A stretch of 64,000 nucleotides of DNA from the NCBI GenBank assembly GCA_029216955.1, contig JANAVB010006999.1, positions 1,412,785-1,476,784 on the forward strand. Reading direction: 5' to 3'. Source of the stretch: Iris pallida (taxonomy: Eukaryota; Streptophyta; Magnoliopsida; Asparagales; Iridaceae). A program made the position numbers and the translations under genes. Numbering within the stretch: the stretch's first letter is position 1; every line of letters begins with the position of its first letter. This document shows, piece by piece, positions 49,190 to 60,393 of the stretch. Under the pieces are notes generated by a model. It was not told the DNA's origin. It did not search any database and saw only the letters and a list, made by a program, of their open reading frames with translations.

Positions 49190-49437
49190 TTTTCTTAATG
49201 AAGGTTTTTTATTCAAAAAATAAATAAAAACAAATTAGCTCTGACCAGCACAACCTAACCCCCGGCTGACTGTAGTGATTGAGACATTATTGACCAATAA
49301 AGACGGGACAAAATCTTGAAAGGTAGTTTTGATTTCTTGATAGGAGAATTATTGAAATAAAGGATACAAATGTTTCTTTTTGGTGATTTTTGAATTATTT
49401 TGCAAACTGGAAAAAGCATCTAAATTTGAAGGAAAAA

Positions 49438-49506
49438 TATTTGAACCCACGCCCTTCCGGACCAGAACCTTAATCTGGCACCTTAGACCAACTCGGCCAT
49501 CTCAAC
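49438..49506 (-). pseudogene. tRNA-Leu(AAG) pseudogene lacking its 3' end
   Basis: Unit 3 counterpart of 27743-27811, truncated at the same T-arm position, with two further substitutions relative to the intact copies. Confidence 0.88.
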
Positions 49507-49574
49507 TTTTGGTTGTTTTCTCTCTACGATTTATACATATTAAATTTACGATCATCTCACTTTGTAAAGAATTA

Positions 49575-49981
49575 GAGCATCCATAGTGGAAGAGTTTTCA
49601 AGTGTTACATTTTGACTTTAATTAAATTTTGTATCACTTGAAGGCTGCAATAGACACATGTCCATACTTGAAATTTGTTACAAAACTAAGAGACACTCCA
49701 AATTTGGAGTGTGTTCTAACTCCGCTACATTAATTTCTAGGTCCACCAAATTAACCATTCTTATCAAACAAGAAAAAAAATAAAGAGAAAAAAGAGGAAG
49801 AAAAAATCTTACCAAACAAGGAAGAAAAATAGAGAAAAAAAAGAAGGAATGATGTTAATTTGAAATATTCGTTTGGATTGTACCATTGTACCAATATCAA
49901 TAAAACACTCTAAAAGTAATAATTGACACAACTTTTAATAATTTAAAGTATGTGTTTGGGGTGTATCCATTGTGGATGCTC
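49575..49981. mobile_element. Tourist-like MITE (unit 3 copy)
   Basis: Near-identical to 27880-28286, with TTA on both sides (49572-49574, 49982-49984). A shared insertion, not an independent one. Confidence 0.88.
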
Positions 49982-50017
49982 TTAACGAAGCCTTCCAATA
50001 ACCAACTTGTCCAACAT

Positions 50018-50128
50018 TTTTTTTAATTATATCCCATACACCTACACGCCTTTACGGTTGGACGCTTGAACCCTGTCGGACCCGTCTGGTATCCGTGTTG
50101 CTTTTTACATAAGCTACATGCGCTGAAC
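50018..50128 (-). mobile_element. Short tRNA-derived SINE (family a)
   Basis: Unit 3 counterpart of 28323-28434, flanked by ACTTGTCCAACAT and ACTTGTCCATCAT. Confidence 0.78.
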
Positions 50129-50240
50129 ACTTGTCCATCATATTTATCTTCTTCCTTTCCTCCTTTGTTCATGACATGATATTTTTGGTTTGGAGGGTAT
50201 GATAGCCCTTTCTAAAATCCGTATTATTTTATAATCAAAG

Positions 50241-50690
50241 TGTTGGGTTGTATTTCGTTTCCAGTGGAGCTCTCAAAAAGGGGGTGACAATAGAGTAGGT
50301 AATTTAGTACCACATCAGATGGGATGTGGGATCATGTGGTATAGATAATTGAGATTTGTTCAGGACTTACATAAGAATTCTCTTTTAAGGCATATGAGCC
50401 CAATTCAATATTGCACATCATGGGCCAACTCCGGTTCGAGTCATACCGCGCCCAACGAGTTGTATCAAAGTCTATGGTTATGGGACTAGCTTGGGCAGTT
50501 CTAATTGGTTCGAGACAAATGATGCTGAACGTTCATATATATAATCAGATTATACGGGATCTTCTCAAGATGGAGTAGGAGCATCAACTACAAGAATTGG
50601 CTTCAAAGGTGGGTTTGACGAGCCCAAGGTGGAGCAAGATGTTGTGGTTGTGTGGATGAACGTGTCGGTTTGGTTCTGTGGTCGGTTTAT
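50241..50690 (+). mobile_element. TRIM-like LTR fragment (unit 3 copy)
   Basis: Near-identical to 28546-28984. The primer-binding-like site here reads TTGTATCAAAG, one base away from the unit 2 copy. Confidence 0.6.
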
Positions 50691-51108
50691 TTGGTTTATT
50701 CGAAATAGTCAAAATCGAATGAACCGAAACTCTAAAAATCTAAAACCGAGAGCAAATCGAAATTAGCCAAAATCAGAACCGAACCAAACCGAATGACAAT
50801 TCCGTTTATTCATTCTATTCAGCTTGTTCGATTGGACTATTTCTATTGTATAATGGGTAGTGTCCAAAGTTAAAATCGTGGTTAAATGATATTAAAAATT
50901 AACGAACCCACGACCAATCGGACGGATAAAGGTCGGATGAAATCTTGAAAGGTAGTTTGATTTCCTGATAGGAGTTTTATTGAAGTAATAAAGGATACAA
51001 ATGTTTCCCTTTGGTGATTTTTGCACTATTTTGCAAATTGGAAAAAGCATCCAACTTTCAAGAAAAAAAATGGTGTCGAATAAAAAAAAAATTTTAATTT
51101 TTTTTCTT

Positions 51109-51115
51109 GTTGAGA

Positions 51116-51148
<33 letters not shown>

Positions 51149-51188
51149 ACCTTAATCTGGCGCCTTAGACCAACTCGGCCATCTCAAC
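51109..51188 (-). tRNA. tRNA-Leu (anticodon AAG)
   Basis: An intact 80-nt copy identical to 14297 over the tRNA. The 5' flank (right side) has diverged from the other copies but still has an AT-rich stretch (TTTTTTATACATAA) and CACCAACAA just before the gene on the minus strand. The 3' flank has a long A run on the minus strand and then T's further out, so termination should still occur. Confidence 0.94.
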
Positions 51189-51303
51189 TTGTTGGTGAGT
51201 TTCTCTCTAATTTTTTATACATAATGTACATTTACGAGTACCTCCTCATCTCACTTTGTAAAAGATTAAGGCAGGCTTCCCGTAACCAACTTGTCCAACA
51301 TAT

Positions 51304-51779
51304 AGAATAATGCTATTTGTACCTCCAAATTATACCTCCAAATTGTTCCTCCTTACGAGACAGTTGATGTGGCATGATGATGTGGCAGCTGACATGGCAA
51401 ACTTTAAAACTAATATTAAAATTTAAAATTAATGTTAACATTAACATTAAAGTTAATATTAACGTTAACATTAACAATAATATTAATATTAACATTAACA
51501 TTAACACTAATATTATATCTAATAATAACATTAACATTAATATTATTGAATGTTAACATTAACATTAATTAAAATTAAAATTAATTAAAATTAATTAATA
51601 TTAATATTAACATTAAATTAACATGGACAAAATTTGGGTAATTAATTTTTTGGATTAAAATTTGACATGTCATCTGCCATGTCAGATGACACATAATCTT
51701 ATGTAACATACCATGTCATCTGCCACATAAGGAGGAATGGTTTGGAGGAACAATTTGGAGGTACGAATAGCATTACTCT
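51304..51779. mobile_element. MITE with 476 bp and a TTAACA-repeat core
   Basis: Inverted ends of over 30 bp: AGAATAATGCTATTTGTACC at the left and the near-complement GGTACGAATAGCATTACTCT at the right, each followed inwards by copies of GGAGGAACA/TGTTCCTCC. The core (about 51410-51630) is built from TTAACATTAACA-type hexamers and TTAATT words. It interrupts the CCAACAT/TTTTTTATTACAA junction of the SINE copy, which is continuous elsewhere. The superfamily is uncertain because the target duplication is not clear. Confidence 0.8.
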
Positions 51780-51868
51780 TTTTTTATTACAATCTATACA
51801 CAGCTACACATCCTTACGGACGCTCAAATCCTGGTGGTCCTGCTTGGTGTCCGCGCTGCCTTCATGGC
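51780..51868 (-). mobile_element. Short tRNA-derived SINE (family a), interrupted
   Basis: Body of the SINE with its A-rich tail split from the TTGTCCAACA flank by the MITE at 51304. The head is truncated. Confidence 0.65.
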
Positions 51869-52556
51869 ATAATATTTTTGGTTTGGAGGATGTGATAACC
51901 CTTTCTAAAATTCGTATTACTCTATAATCAAAAAATGTTTATTATGATTTAGATATTCGTATATAGATAATGTTTTGGTTTTTAATAATTGAATTCGGAT
52001 CTGGATCGGACTATGAATCCACTTTTGTATTTCTTGTGATATAATATTATAATTTTACTATTTATTAATGTAAACTAAGTGTTTTCTTAATTTAAAACTA
52101 AATTAATTTAGTCAATTATTATTTTACCCCTTCTTACCAACCCAACACCTAGGAGTGAGTGTTCTGTTTATTCGGTTTCGACCGAACCGAATTATTAGTC
52201 AAAATCGAATGAACCGAAATTCTAAAAATCCAAAACCGTATAACAATTCCGTTTATTCATTTTATTCGGCTTGTTCGGTTGGAATATTTCTATTATATAA
52301 TAGCTAGTGTCCAAAGTTAAAATTATAGTTAAATAATATTAAAAATTAACGAATCCACGCCCTTTTGGACCGATAAAGGTGGGATGAAACCTTGAAAGGT
52401 AGTTTTAATTTCTTGGTAGGAGAATTATTGAAGTAATAAGGGATACAAATGTTTCCATTTGGTGATTTTTGAATTATTTTGCAAATTGGAAAAAGCATCC
52501 AACTTTCAAGAAAAAAAAAGGTCGCATTAAAAAAAAAACATATAAAAAATGTTTTT

Positions 52557-52563
52557 GTTGAGA

Positions 52564-52596
<33 letters not shown>

Positions 52597-52636
52597 ACCT
52601 TAATCTGGCGCCTTAGACCAACTCGGCCATCTCAAC
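52557..52636 (-). tRNA. tRNA-Leu (anticodon AAG)
   Basis: A fourth intact 80-nt copy, same sequence over the tRNA as 14297. The 5' flank has an AT-rich TTTATATAAAATAG stretch and CAGCAAGAAG before the gene on the minus strand; the 3' flank keeps the T6 terminator about 10 nt away. It is the extra tRNA copy of unit 3. Confidence 0.94.
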
Positions 52637-52727
52637 TTCTTGCTGGATTACCTCTCTATTTTATATAAATAATGGGAAATAGTACCTCCTCACTTTGTCA
52701 AAAATTAACGAACCAACTTGTCCAACA

Positions 52728-52822
52728 TTTTTTTTGATTACAACCCACAAGTCCTTACGGTTGGAAAGCTCAAAACCTGCCGGTTCTATCTGGCATCCGC
52801 TACTTTCCACATGAATTACAAG
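52728..52822 (-). mobile_element. Short tRNA-derived SINE (family a), partial
   Basis: Counterpart of 14472, with the left TTGTCCAACAT flank (52718-52728) kept but the head and right flank deleted. Confidence 0.7.
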
Positions 52823-53040
52823 CGCAATGTTATAACCCTTTCTAAAACCCATATTACTTTATAATCAAAGAGTGTTTTATTTTGACTTATATTTTCGTAT
52901 CTTAGATAACCTTTTGGTCTTGAATAATTGGATTCTTGTATATGGATCGAACTATGAATCCACTTTTGTATTTCTTGTGACATGATATTCTAAGTAATTG
53001 TGTACCTTCGGTTAAACTTTGAATTTTGTGACTTTAATCA

Positions 53041-53119
53041 TGTTTTTTTTAAAAAAACCCGCGCATACAAATAATTGGAGGACTAGAACCTTGCATGTCC
53101 TTCTGTGTGTCCGCTCTAT
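53041..53119 (-). mobile_element. Short tRNA-derived SINE (family b), cut by a CACTA element
   Basis: Homologous to 15213-15296: tail at the left after GACTTTAATCATG, body through GTGTCCGCTCTATA. The expected continuation (A box, TAGCCT on the minus strand) is missing because a CACTA element starts at about 53120. Confidence 0.7.
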
Positions 53120-54959
53120 ATCTACAAAATAATGATAATTTAGCGACTAACCTGACGACTAACATGAATTAATCGCTAAGTTAGCGACTAACTAGCAACT
53201 GAAATTCAAGTAATTGAAAATTTAGTTTAAGGAACGAAATAGTTAATCGCCAGGCCGTTGCTAGTTTGTTGATATTTTTCTAAAATTATTGAGCTACGGA
53301 ACATTTGCGTTGTTGCGTAGTCAGTAATATCTACATTTTACTAGCAACTAAAAGTTTAGTTGCTATGAAAACCTGGTCAGCTCTTTTTTCCCCCAAAACT
53401 CAATAGCCATTTTCATTCTCCCCTCGAAAACCTAATATCCCCCCCCCCCCCCCAAAAAAAAAACTCGTAGCATTCTCCCTCCTCCTCACAGCTTCTCCCT
53501 CCCTCCTCACAACTCAACCGCCCACATCCTCTCCTCGCCCCGCCGCCCACATCCGACCCCTCCTCGCCGCTGCTTCCTCCTCCTCCCTCTCCTCGCCCCG
53601 TCGGCCACATCCGACCCCCTCCTCGTCGCTGCTTCCTCTCCTCCTCCCCTAGACTTCGCCGCTTCCTCCTCCTCCTTCCCCCGAAAGCCGCCGCCTCCTC
53701 TTCCCCCCAAAGCCGCTTCCTCCCGTCCAAAGTTGACGTCGACTCTGAAGCCGTTGCCATCTCCGTCTCCTCCTCGAAGCCGGTGTCATCTCCTACTCAT
53801 CGAATCCATCCGCCTCCTCCTTGTTGCTGGTATATATTTTTAAGTTGTTTTAGTTTGAACTTTTTTCAATGCATCCATTTTTCTTAAGTTATTTTGGCCT
53901 GGAATCAATTTAGGGTTTGTTCTGTATTTTGTGTGATTCTTCTAAATTATTTTTTGGAAGAATTTTAGAGAGAGCATGCTTCAGAGGAAAATATTGTTTG
54001 TTAGCAGGTATCATGCATTAATAAATTTTAGATATTTTGAATCTTTGATAGTATAAAAATTGTCTTGTACATGCATATAGAGGGAATGCTACAATGCTTA
54101 ATTAGATGTCGAAAGGCTGTGTAATTGTGGTGCTAAATCCAGTAAAAAAGAAGAAGAAAGTATTAGTCATCAGAAAAAAAATGCTCATTGGTTGAAGAAA
54201 AATAACATAGTTAACACGAATTAGCAATATAAAGTGGTTAAACAAAACCTACGGAAGAAAAAAAAAACCCTACAAACTAGAACAAAATTCTATACTGGAT
54301 ACTCCATTTATCTAAACTAGCTCTGAGAGAACAAGATTGTGTACAAATAAAAGAATCAGATATTAACCAAGGTTGGAGAACTTTTAAAACAAATTTATTT
54401 CTAATTAACTTTTAAAACCAATGAAATTGCAAAATTACCTCTAGCAACTTTTATGTATATTGGGAAATACAGTCTTGTATGGTTAATAAGTCAGTCTTTT
54501 ATGTGTGAAAGTTGGTAGACTACTTGAACATCTAGGCGGTTACTTATCAAACCACGGGTAGAAGATGAGAAACTTATGAGTTGTATTTTGTTAGGGTTTG
54601 TGATGTATATTTAGAAAAAAATTGCATTAAGACCATGTTGGAGTTGCCAAAAAAGCCTAGACTTATGGCTAGGATTGAGAGTATCTTTTCCTTCTTTTGT
54701 TATGCCTAAAAAAATGTTAGAGAACACTTGATATGTGGTTTATGAGCATAACAAATAATTTTATGATCAAAACAAGTAACGTCAGACATAAGAAAATATG
54801 TAAGCACAACATGTAGCCAAAAGTATTTACTTAGCAATATGGAGGGTCTTTTTAAATATGATCTACAAATCATATTTGATATCTAATCCATATTTCTTTT
54901 TGAATATATATATGGTGCATAATCATATTCACATGAGTAAAAGCAATGAGTCGATACTT

Positions 54960-57900
54960 ATTTGACCGTTCATGGATGTACAATCGATGACATGAGAGCA
55001 AGATTGGCTTGAATGATGATTTCAAGGCGGGCGTTGAGGAATTTCTCAAATACGCCAGTAGCCAACCTGATTTCATGGATTGTAGACTCATCAAGTGCCC
55101 TTGTGTCAAATGTCATAATATTCCATTAAGAGAGGTGGATCTTGTGAGAGAGCATCTCTACAAGAAGGGTTTCGTACAAAACTACAAGGAGTGGACGGCT
55201 CAAGGAGAACCTTTGTTCTCGCAAAACCAGTCCACCTTTGATACGGAGGTCAGAGAGTCATCGCCTGGAGATCACCTCGAATATCGGCAGTGAAACCTAG
55301 CACAAGAGATGATATTTACTGCGGCAGGGCCTACTTTTAATCCGGAGGATCCGAATACTGATGCAAAGAAATCCTATGATATGTTCAAGGATGCCGATAC
55401 ACCGATATATCCGAACTGTGATACTCATTCTGTCCTGTCTGTGGTGATGCGGCTGTTGAACATCAAGTCTGATTTCAACTTGTCGCATGAATGCTACGAT
55501 AGAATCATCCAGTTTGTCAGAGAGTTGTTGCCAAAAGGATCAAAGGATTTGCCTGAAAATTTTTACAAGTCGAAGATGATGATAAGAAAACTTGGATTAG
55601 GCTACAAAAAGATAGATTGTTGTCGAAGCGGCTGTATGCTATATTATAAAGAGAACAAGTATAGAGACAAATGCACTTTCTGTAATGCGGACCGGTACAA
55701 GCCAGTTCGGGACAAAGGAAAGTCAATTGCCCAAGGAAAGTTGTGTCCCTACAGGTACATGCAGTTCTTGCCTTTCACAAAAAGGCTGCAGAGGATGTAT
55801 ATGTCAGCAAATACAGCACAATACATGACCTGGCATAGCAAGGAACGACATATGGATGAAGAAGAATTATCTCATCCTTCTGATGGAGAGGCATGAAAAC
55901 ATTTTGATCAGTGCTATCCAGAATTTGCTGCGGAGCCTAGAAATATTCGATTGGCGCTATGTTCTGATGGATTTACTCCTTTCGGACAGTCAGGATCTCA
56001 GTACTGTTGCTGGCCAGTAATTTTGACCCCTTATAATTTACCACCATGGATGTGCATGAAGATGCCTTACATGTTCTTGACACTTATTATACCTGGTCCT
56101 AAAAATCCAAAAAAGAACATCGATATCTACATGCAGCCATTGGTGGATGAGTTAAAACAATTATGGAAATTCGGTGTCCGTACGTACGATATATCGAAGA
56201 AACAAAACTTCCAGATGAAAGCAACACTTATGTGGACTATCAATAATTTTTCAGCATATGAAATGTTATCATGATGGAGTACTCATGGGACTAAGTCCTG
56301 TCCGATATGCACGGGAAACGGTAAGGCGTTTCGTCTTCAGCATGGAGGAAAGGCATACTTTTTTGACTGTCAACGTCAGTTCCTTCCCATGTCGCATCCG
56401 TGGAGGAGGAACAAAGATGCCTTCAGAGCTGGTAAACAAAACTATCTCCTCCCCCATTGAGACAGACAGGAGATCAGGTTTAGGAAGAGGTAGAGGATCT
56501 GCCGACAGTGATGGAAGATCCGAGAGCAGAGTATCATTTCGACGGTTTTGGACATAGCCACAACTGGACGAAGCGGAGTATCTTCTGGGACTTACCTTAT
56601 TGGAAGGACAATCTCATAAGACATAATCTTGATGTCATGCATATCGAAAAAATGTATTTGACAACATCTTCAATACGATAATGGATATCAAGAAAAAAAC
56701 GAAAGACAATCCCAAAGCAAGAAAGGACTTAGAAAATATTTGTAAGCGCCCAGAGTTGAACCTAAGACGAAGTAGCAATAATACATTGGTCAAGCCTCCA
56801 GCGCCATTCGCATTGGGTGGGGAAGATAAATTAATAATATGCAATTGGATAACGAAATTGAGATTTTCTGACGGCTATGTGTCCAATCTGGCGAGATGTG
56901 ATGATCTTAATGAACGCAAACTGACAGGAATGAAGAGTTATGATTGTCATGTGTTCATGGAAATGTTACTACCAATTGCTTTCAGAGAGATGTTGCCTCC
57001 TCAGATATGGACTCCGCTTGCCGAATTATCTATATTCTTTAGAGATTTGTGCTCAAGCAAGTTGACGGTGCAACATATGATTGAACTTGAGAAGAAAATT
57101 GTATTGACAATATGCAAGTTAGAGAAGATGTTTCCTCTAGGGTTTTTTGATAGTATGGAGCACTTGCCAATTCATCTTCCATACGAAGCACGTGTCGGTG
57201 CTCCCGTACATTATCGATGGATGTACCCATTTGAGAGGTATAAATTAATTATCTTGAATCTAATTTTCTAGCATTTCATATTCTAATATTTCTAATCGAT
57301 GATGATTTCCTTTTTCCATATATCTACACCACCTAAAGAAGAAGGTGGGTAATAAGGCTCATGTAGAGGCTTCGATATGCGAAGCATATATCATTGAGGA
57401 GGTTTCAAACTTTTGTTCTATTTAATTTGATACTCATGTCAGAACAAATCAAAATAGAGCCCCAAGGAATGACGAAGGTGGGGATGATGCACCGATTAGT
57501 GATATCCTATCTATCTTCAATGTAAAGGGTAAGCCTACAAGTGCTACTAAAATACGGTGGTTGGAAGACGATGAGCTTGAAGCTGATAATCGATATGTAT
57601 TATTAAATAGCGGCATAGAAGAAATGAAAGATATTGAGAAGTAAGTGACAACTTTACTAGCGTGTTTACTATACATGTATAGTTAGCAAAGAAGTATCAT
57701 AACTTTGATTTTTTTTTATCACAATACTTTTAGAGCCGAAGTACAAATAGAAAGACCTAATATTGATGATGATGAACTTGCAAGAGAGGTTGATAGAAAA
57801 TTTCCGTCGTGGTTCCATGATTATGTAAGAATATTAAAACGTGATCATTGTTAATTCTTCGTTACAAATAAGGATACAATATACCTACAATCTGTGATGT

Positions 57901-58710
57901 TTCAGGTTTTCCGTCCTGGCATAAACTTACATAATGAGGGACTTCGAGCACTAGCCATTGGACCAAGTAAGAAGTCAAAGTGTTGGGATGGATACACGAT
58001 TAATGGTTTCAAGTTTAGAACAACTGATAAGCCTATCAACCACTCATTTTTCGATGAAGATGGCAATTTTACCAAGAGTTCTGGAGTGTGTGTAAGGGGC
58101 TCAATCTACGATGCGGATCCAGAACATAATTATTATGGTATACTAAGAGATGTTATAGAGCTGGAATAGCCGCGGTTGATTTCTTTTGATACGAACATTG
58201 TGTTGTTTAAATGTGATTGGTTCGATACAACACCTAAGCAAGGATGGAAAATTGACAAATAATTTGGATTTGTTGATATAAAGCATGGTAAAAGATATGG
58301 AGGATTCAAACCTTTTGTGTTGGCAAGTCAAACAATTCAAGTATACTTCACAAGTTATCCTAGTCGACGACGTAATACCCGGGACTGGTGGGCTGTATGC
58401 AAGACTAAAGCTAGAAACACTTATAATGTCGGAGAGCTGGCATACCAGGAGGATGAAATAGCAATTCCTTAACTTTCATATATCACTTCGACCGTCGTTG
58501 ATGATACGCAAGTTGAAGTTACTGATGAGGATGTTAGAGTTGATGAAGAGGTTGTTATAGAGAGAACTGATGATATGGAGGTATCAGATGAGGAAGATGA
58601 AGATGAAGAAGAAAATGAAGAAATAGATGACTATAACGATAATTCGGGAGATGATGATGATTCGGGAGATGAAGAGGAAGAAGAGGACGATGATGAAATC
58701 GATTTGTAAC
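54960..58710 (+). pseudogene. CACTA transposase (TNP2 family), broken
   Basis: Encodes, in pieces, the DDE-type TNP2 transposase of CACTA elements. The N-terminal transposase-associated domain is at 54970-55290 (FDRSWMYNR, then KCPCVKCHN). The TNP2 core is in 55309-56275 (CTFCNADRYKP, WPVILTPYNLPPWMCMK, LIIPGPKNPKKNID), then continues in a shifted frame to about 56420. It resumes at about 56530-57240 (DVMHIEKNV region, DUF4218 region with SYDCHVFMEMLLP and SMEHLPIHLPYEA). DUF4216-like exons follow (57900-58470; DPEHNYYGI, DWWAVCKTKA), with an acidic tail to 58710. Damage includes an in-frame stop before the domain start, TGA at 55894 where the family has Trp, a shift near 56275, and stops at 58167 and 58259. 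No functional product is expected. Confidence 0.92.
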
Positions 58711-59582
58711 TTTATGACCAAGTATCCTAACATTTACAACTTATATCAGGTATGGCAATGTAATGAACAACATGAAAAGTTGGGTTTTTCATATATGCCA
58801 AAACATTTGAGGTGAGCTTGATCTCTCCGACAACTAATTTTGTTGGTTATGTAGACTGTTTGCTAATTAAATTAAAGTCGAGTTCTTAATTTATTATGTA
58901 TGTCATTGATTCATCTATCACCAACTGCCTACAAATAAGGGTAGAGCATCAAACCCCAACCAAGTTTAATTGCTAATAGTGCACACTATCATCTGTAAGA
59001 TGTTTCTTCCTTTTTTTTAATTATTTTCACTACATTTAACTTAATTCAGAGCCCCAATACATATTTATTCTCATTATGACTGCAACAAAATGTAGGATTC
59101 TGAATATGAGCCATAGCTTGAAGCTGGGTTTAGAAGAACCATCATATGTTTGAAAATTATGAAAGATAATGAACCTCAGATATATGTTCAAAATGGTTTA
59201 AAATATTACAAAGAATCCCATTGGCTAAGTACAAACAATAGATTTTTTTCTTTTAACTCAATATCTTCAAAGTCTGCAAATGATATTTTTGTTGGCTTCT
59301 TTTCTTGGCTTCCAAGGCTTTGTTCATATCTTCTTGGAATAATAAATCTTGACCTTCACTTGCCTTAATACAAATTTATCTTTTTCGTCTAATTTTTAGA
59401 ATTTGAATTTTTGCTTTTGAAGCTTTTTTCGGGTGTTCGGATCACAACTCTGATACTAGTTGAATATGTGGAAGCTAGGTTCATCTCGACCGGCCCCGTC
59501 TACTCCAGATCTTATCTATGACGAACCGAGGTCGTCGCCGCCTCCGTGGAGGTTCATCTCGACCGGCCCCGTCCACTCCAGA

Positions 59583-60043
59583 TCAACTAATCGGAGGAGC
59601 ATCCGAAGACGACATTATTATGACAGATGACGGGTTGTCCCCGTAGCCTACTCCGTCATCGGTGGGAGGCATGCCATCTTCTCTTCCCTCTGGAGGCACA
59701 CCGTCTTCTCTTCCCTCTACATCCAATACTGTTCCTCCTGTTGCTTCTAGTGGAGCAAATATGTATCCCGGTCTTATGTTTTTGTCCAATGGAGCATATT
59801 ACCGACGTCCAGGTTTTCTGGATCCCCCCAGTCCACCAGAGAGGCCTGCTAATGAGACACGCATAGAGCTATGGTCCGATGGAAAAGCATAAATAATAAA
59901 TTATAGTATATTCATTTATTGTCTTGTTGTTATTTATTTCTAATTGTAATTTTATTTGTTTATTCTTAGGTTCTTTCCCCTTAGAGCTGGGAATGAGCTC
60001 GGAGACATCATACGAGAAAATTTTCATGGACCTTATTTAAATT
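59583..60043 (+). pseudogene. Second CACTA ORF (Ptta/En/Spm-type), cut by an insertion
   Basis: An exon ending near 59889 has a proline/serine-rich part and then PERPANETRIELWSDGK. After an intron ending TTCTTAG (59969) the next exon (59970-60043) reads FFPLRAGNELGDIIRENFHGPY and is then interrupted by CACTACAAC at 60044. The family normally continues with a W-containing helix and a longer conserved domain, which is missing here. The intron donor is not a clean GT. In autonomous CACTA elements this product binds the subterminal repeats. Confidence 0.75.
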
Positions 60044-60393
60044 CACTACAACAAAAAGACCTATTAATGACGCTTGATAAGTGGATTTCATGACGGCTGA
60101 TAAAGAAGCGTCATCAAAGTTCAGCAAGACTCCATTCTATGACAGTGTCCAATATAAATGTTATTGATAGTCTTTCAGTCATACGAGCGTTATGAAAAAA
60201 GCACCAAAATTTAAGTCAAAACCTCCACTCCCCCGCACTTAAGAAAAAGCCTAAACCAAGAAGCTCCACAGCTACTCCCTCAAGGCCTTCAAAGAAGCCC
60301 TACCGCTCTCCTGGCTCGCCTCCGCCGTCCGTCTCCTCTCCGCCACCCTCTCCTCTCTCCTTCACGAGCAAACCCTAATTTAAAGCAAGTTCC

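Larger units (their letters stand above)
43351..49223 (+). mobile_element. Full-length L1-type LINE with RNase H domain
   Basis: A 5.9-kb non-LTR retrotransposon flanked by a 12-bp duplication ATAAAAACAAAT (43339-43350, 49224-49235) and ending in an A-rich tail (AAAAAATAAATAAAA). Only about 39 bp precede the ORF1 ATG, so the 5' end looks complete or nearly so. Unit 2 at about 27520-27545 retains the empty site. The two ORFs overlap at ATGA (45095-45098). It is inactive: ORF1 has a frameshift and ORF2 has in-frame stops. Confidence 0.95.
43099..53120. repeat. Unit 3 of the tRNA-Leu repeat array
   Basis: Starts with the shared leader, interrupted by a LINE (43351-49223). Then a truncated tRNA-Leu (49438), Tourist-like MITE, SINE, TRIM-like fragment, intact tRNA-Leu (51109), a MITE (51304), an additional CGGTTTATTCGG-rich fragment and a further intact tRNA-Leu (52557), SINE and truncated SINE-b, where a CACTA element begins. 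Units 1 and 2 have two tRNA copies each; this one has three. The AT-rich block is absent after the tRNAs, so the unit is either rearranged or displaced by the CACTA insertion. Confidence 0.8.
53121..60043 (+). mobile_element. CACTA (En/Spm) transposon with TNP2-type transposase, inactive
   Basis: The left terminus at about 53120 reads TCTACAAAATAATG, a decayed form of CACTACAAAA, followed by several copies of TAGCGACTAA and relatives (53140-53350). A pyrimidine-rich leader follows (53400-53830), then non-coding sequence with no recognisable gene (53830-54960), the transposase pseudogene (54960-58710), AT-rich spacer (58810-59450) and a second ORF whose end is cut at 60043 by another CACTA terminus. 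The right terminus is not visible and should lie beyond the inner element, off the window. Confidence 0.88.

Noticed and set aside
51374..51556. Asn/Ile-rich ORF over the TTAACA repeats
   Set aside because: Direct translation of a hexamer repeat inside a MITE.
53413..53760. Minus-strand Gly/Arg/Glu-rich ORFs in the CACTA leader
   Set aside because: Low-complexity read-through of a pyrimidine-rich strand, typical of the leader of such elements.
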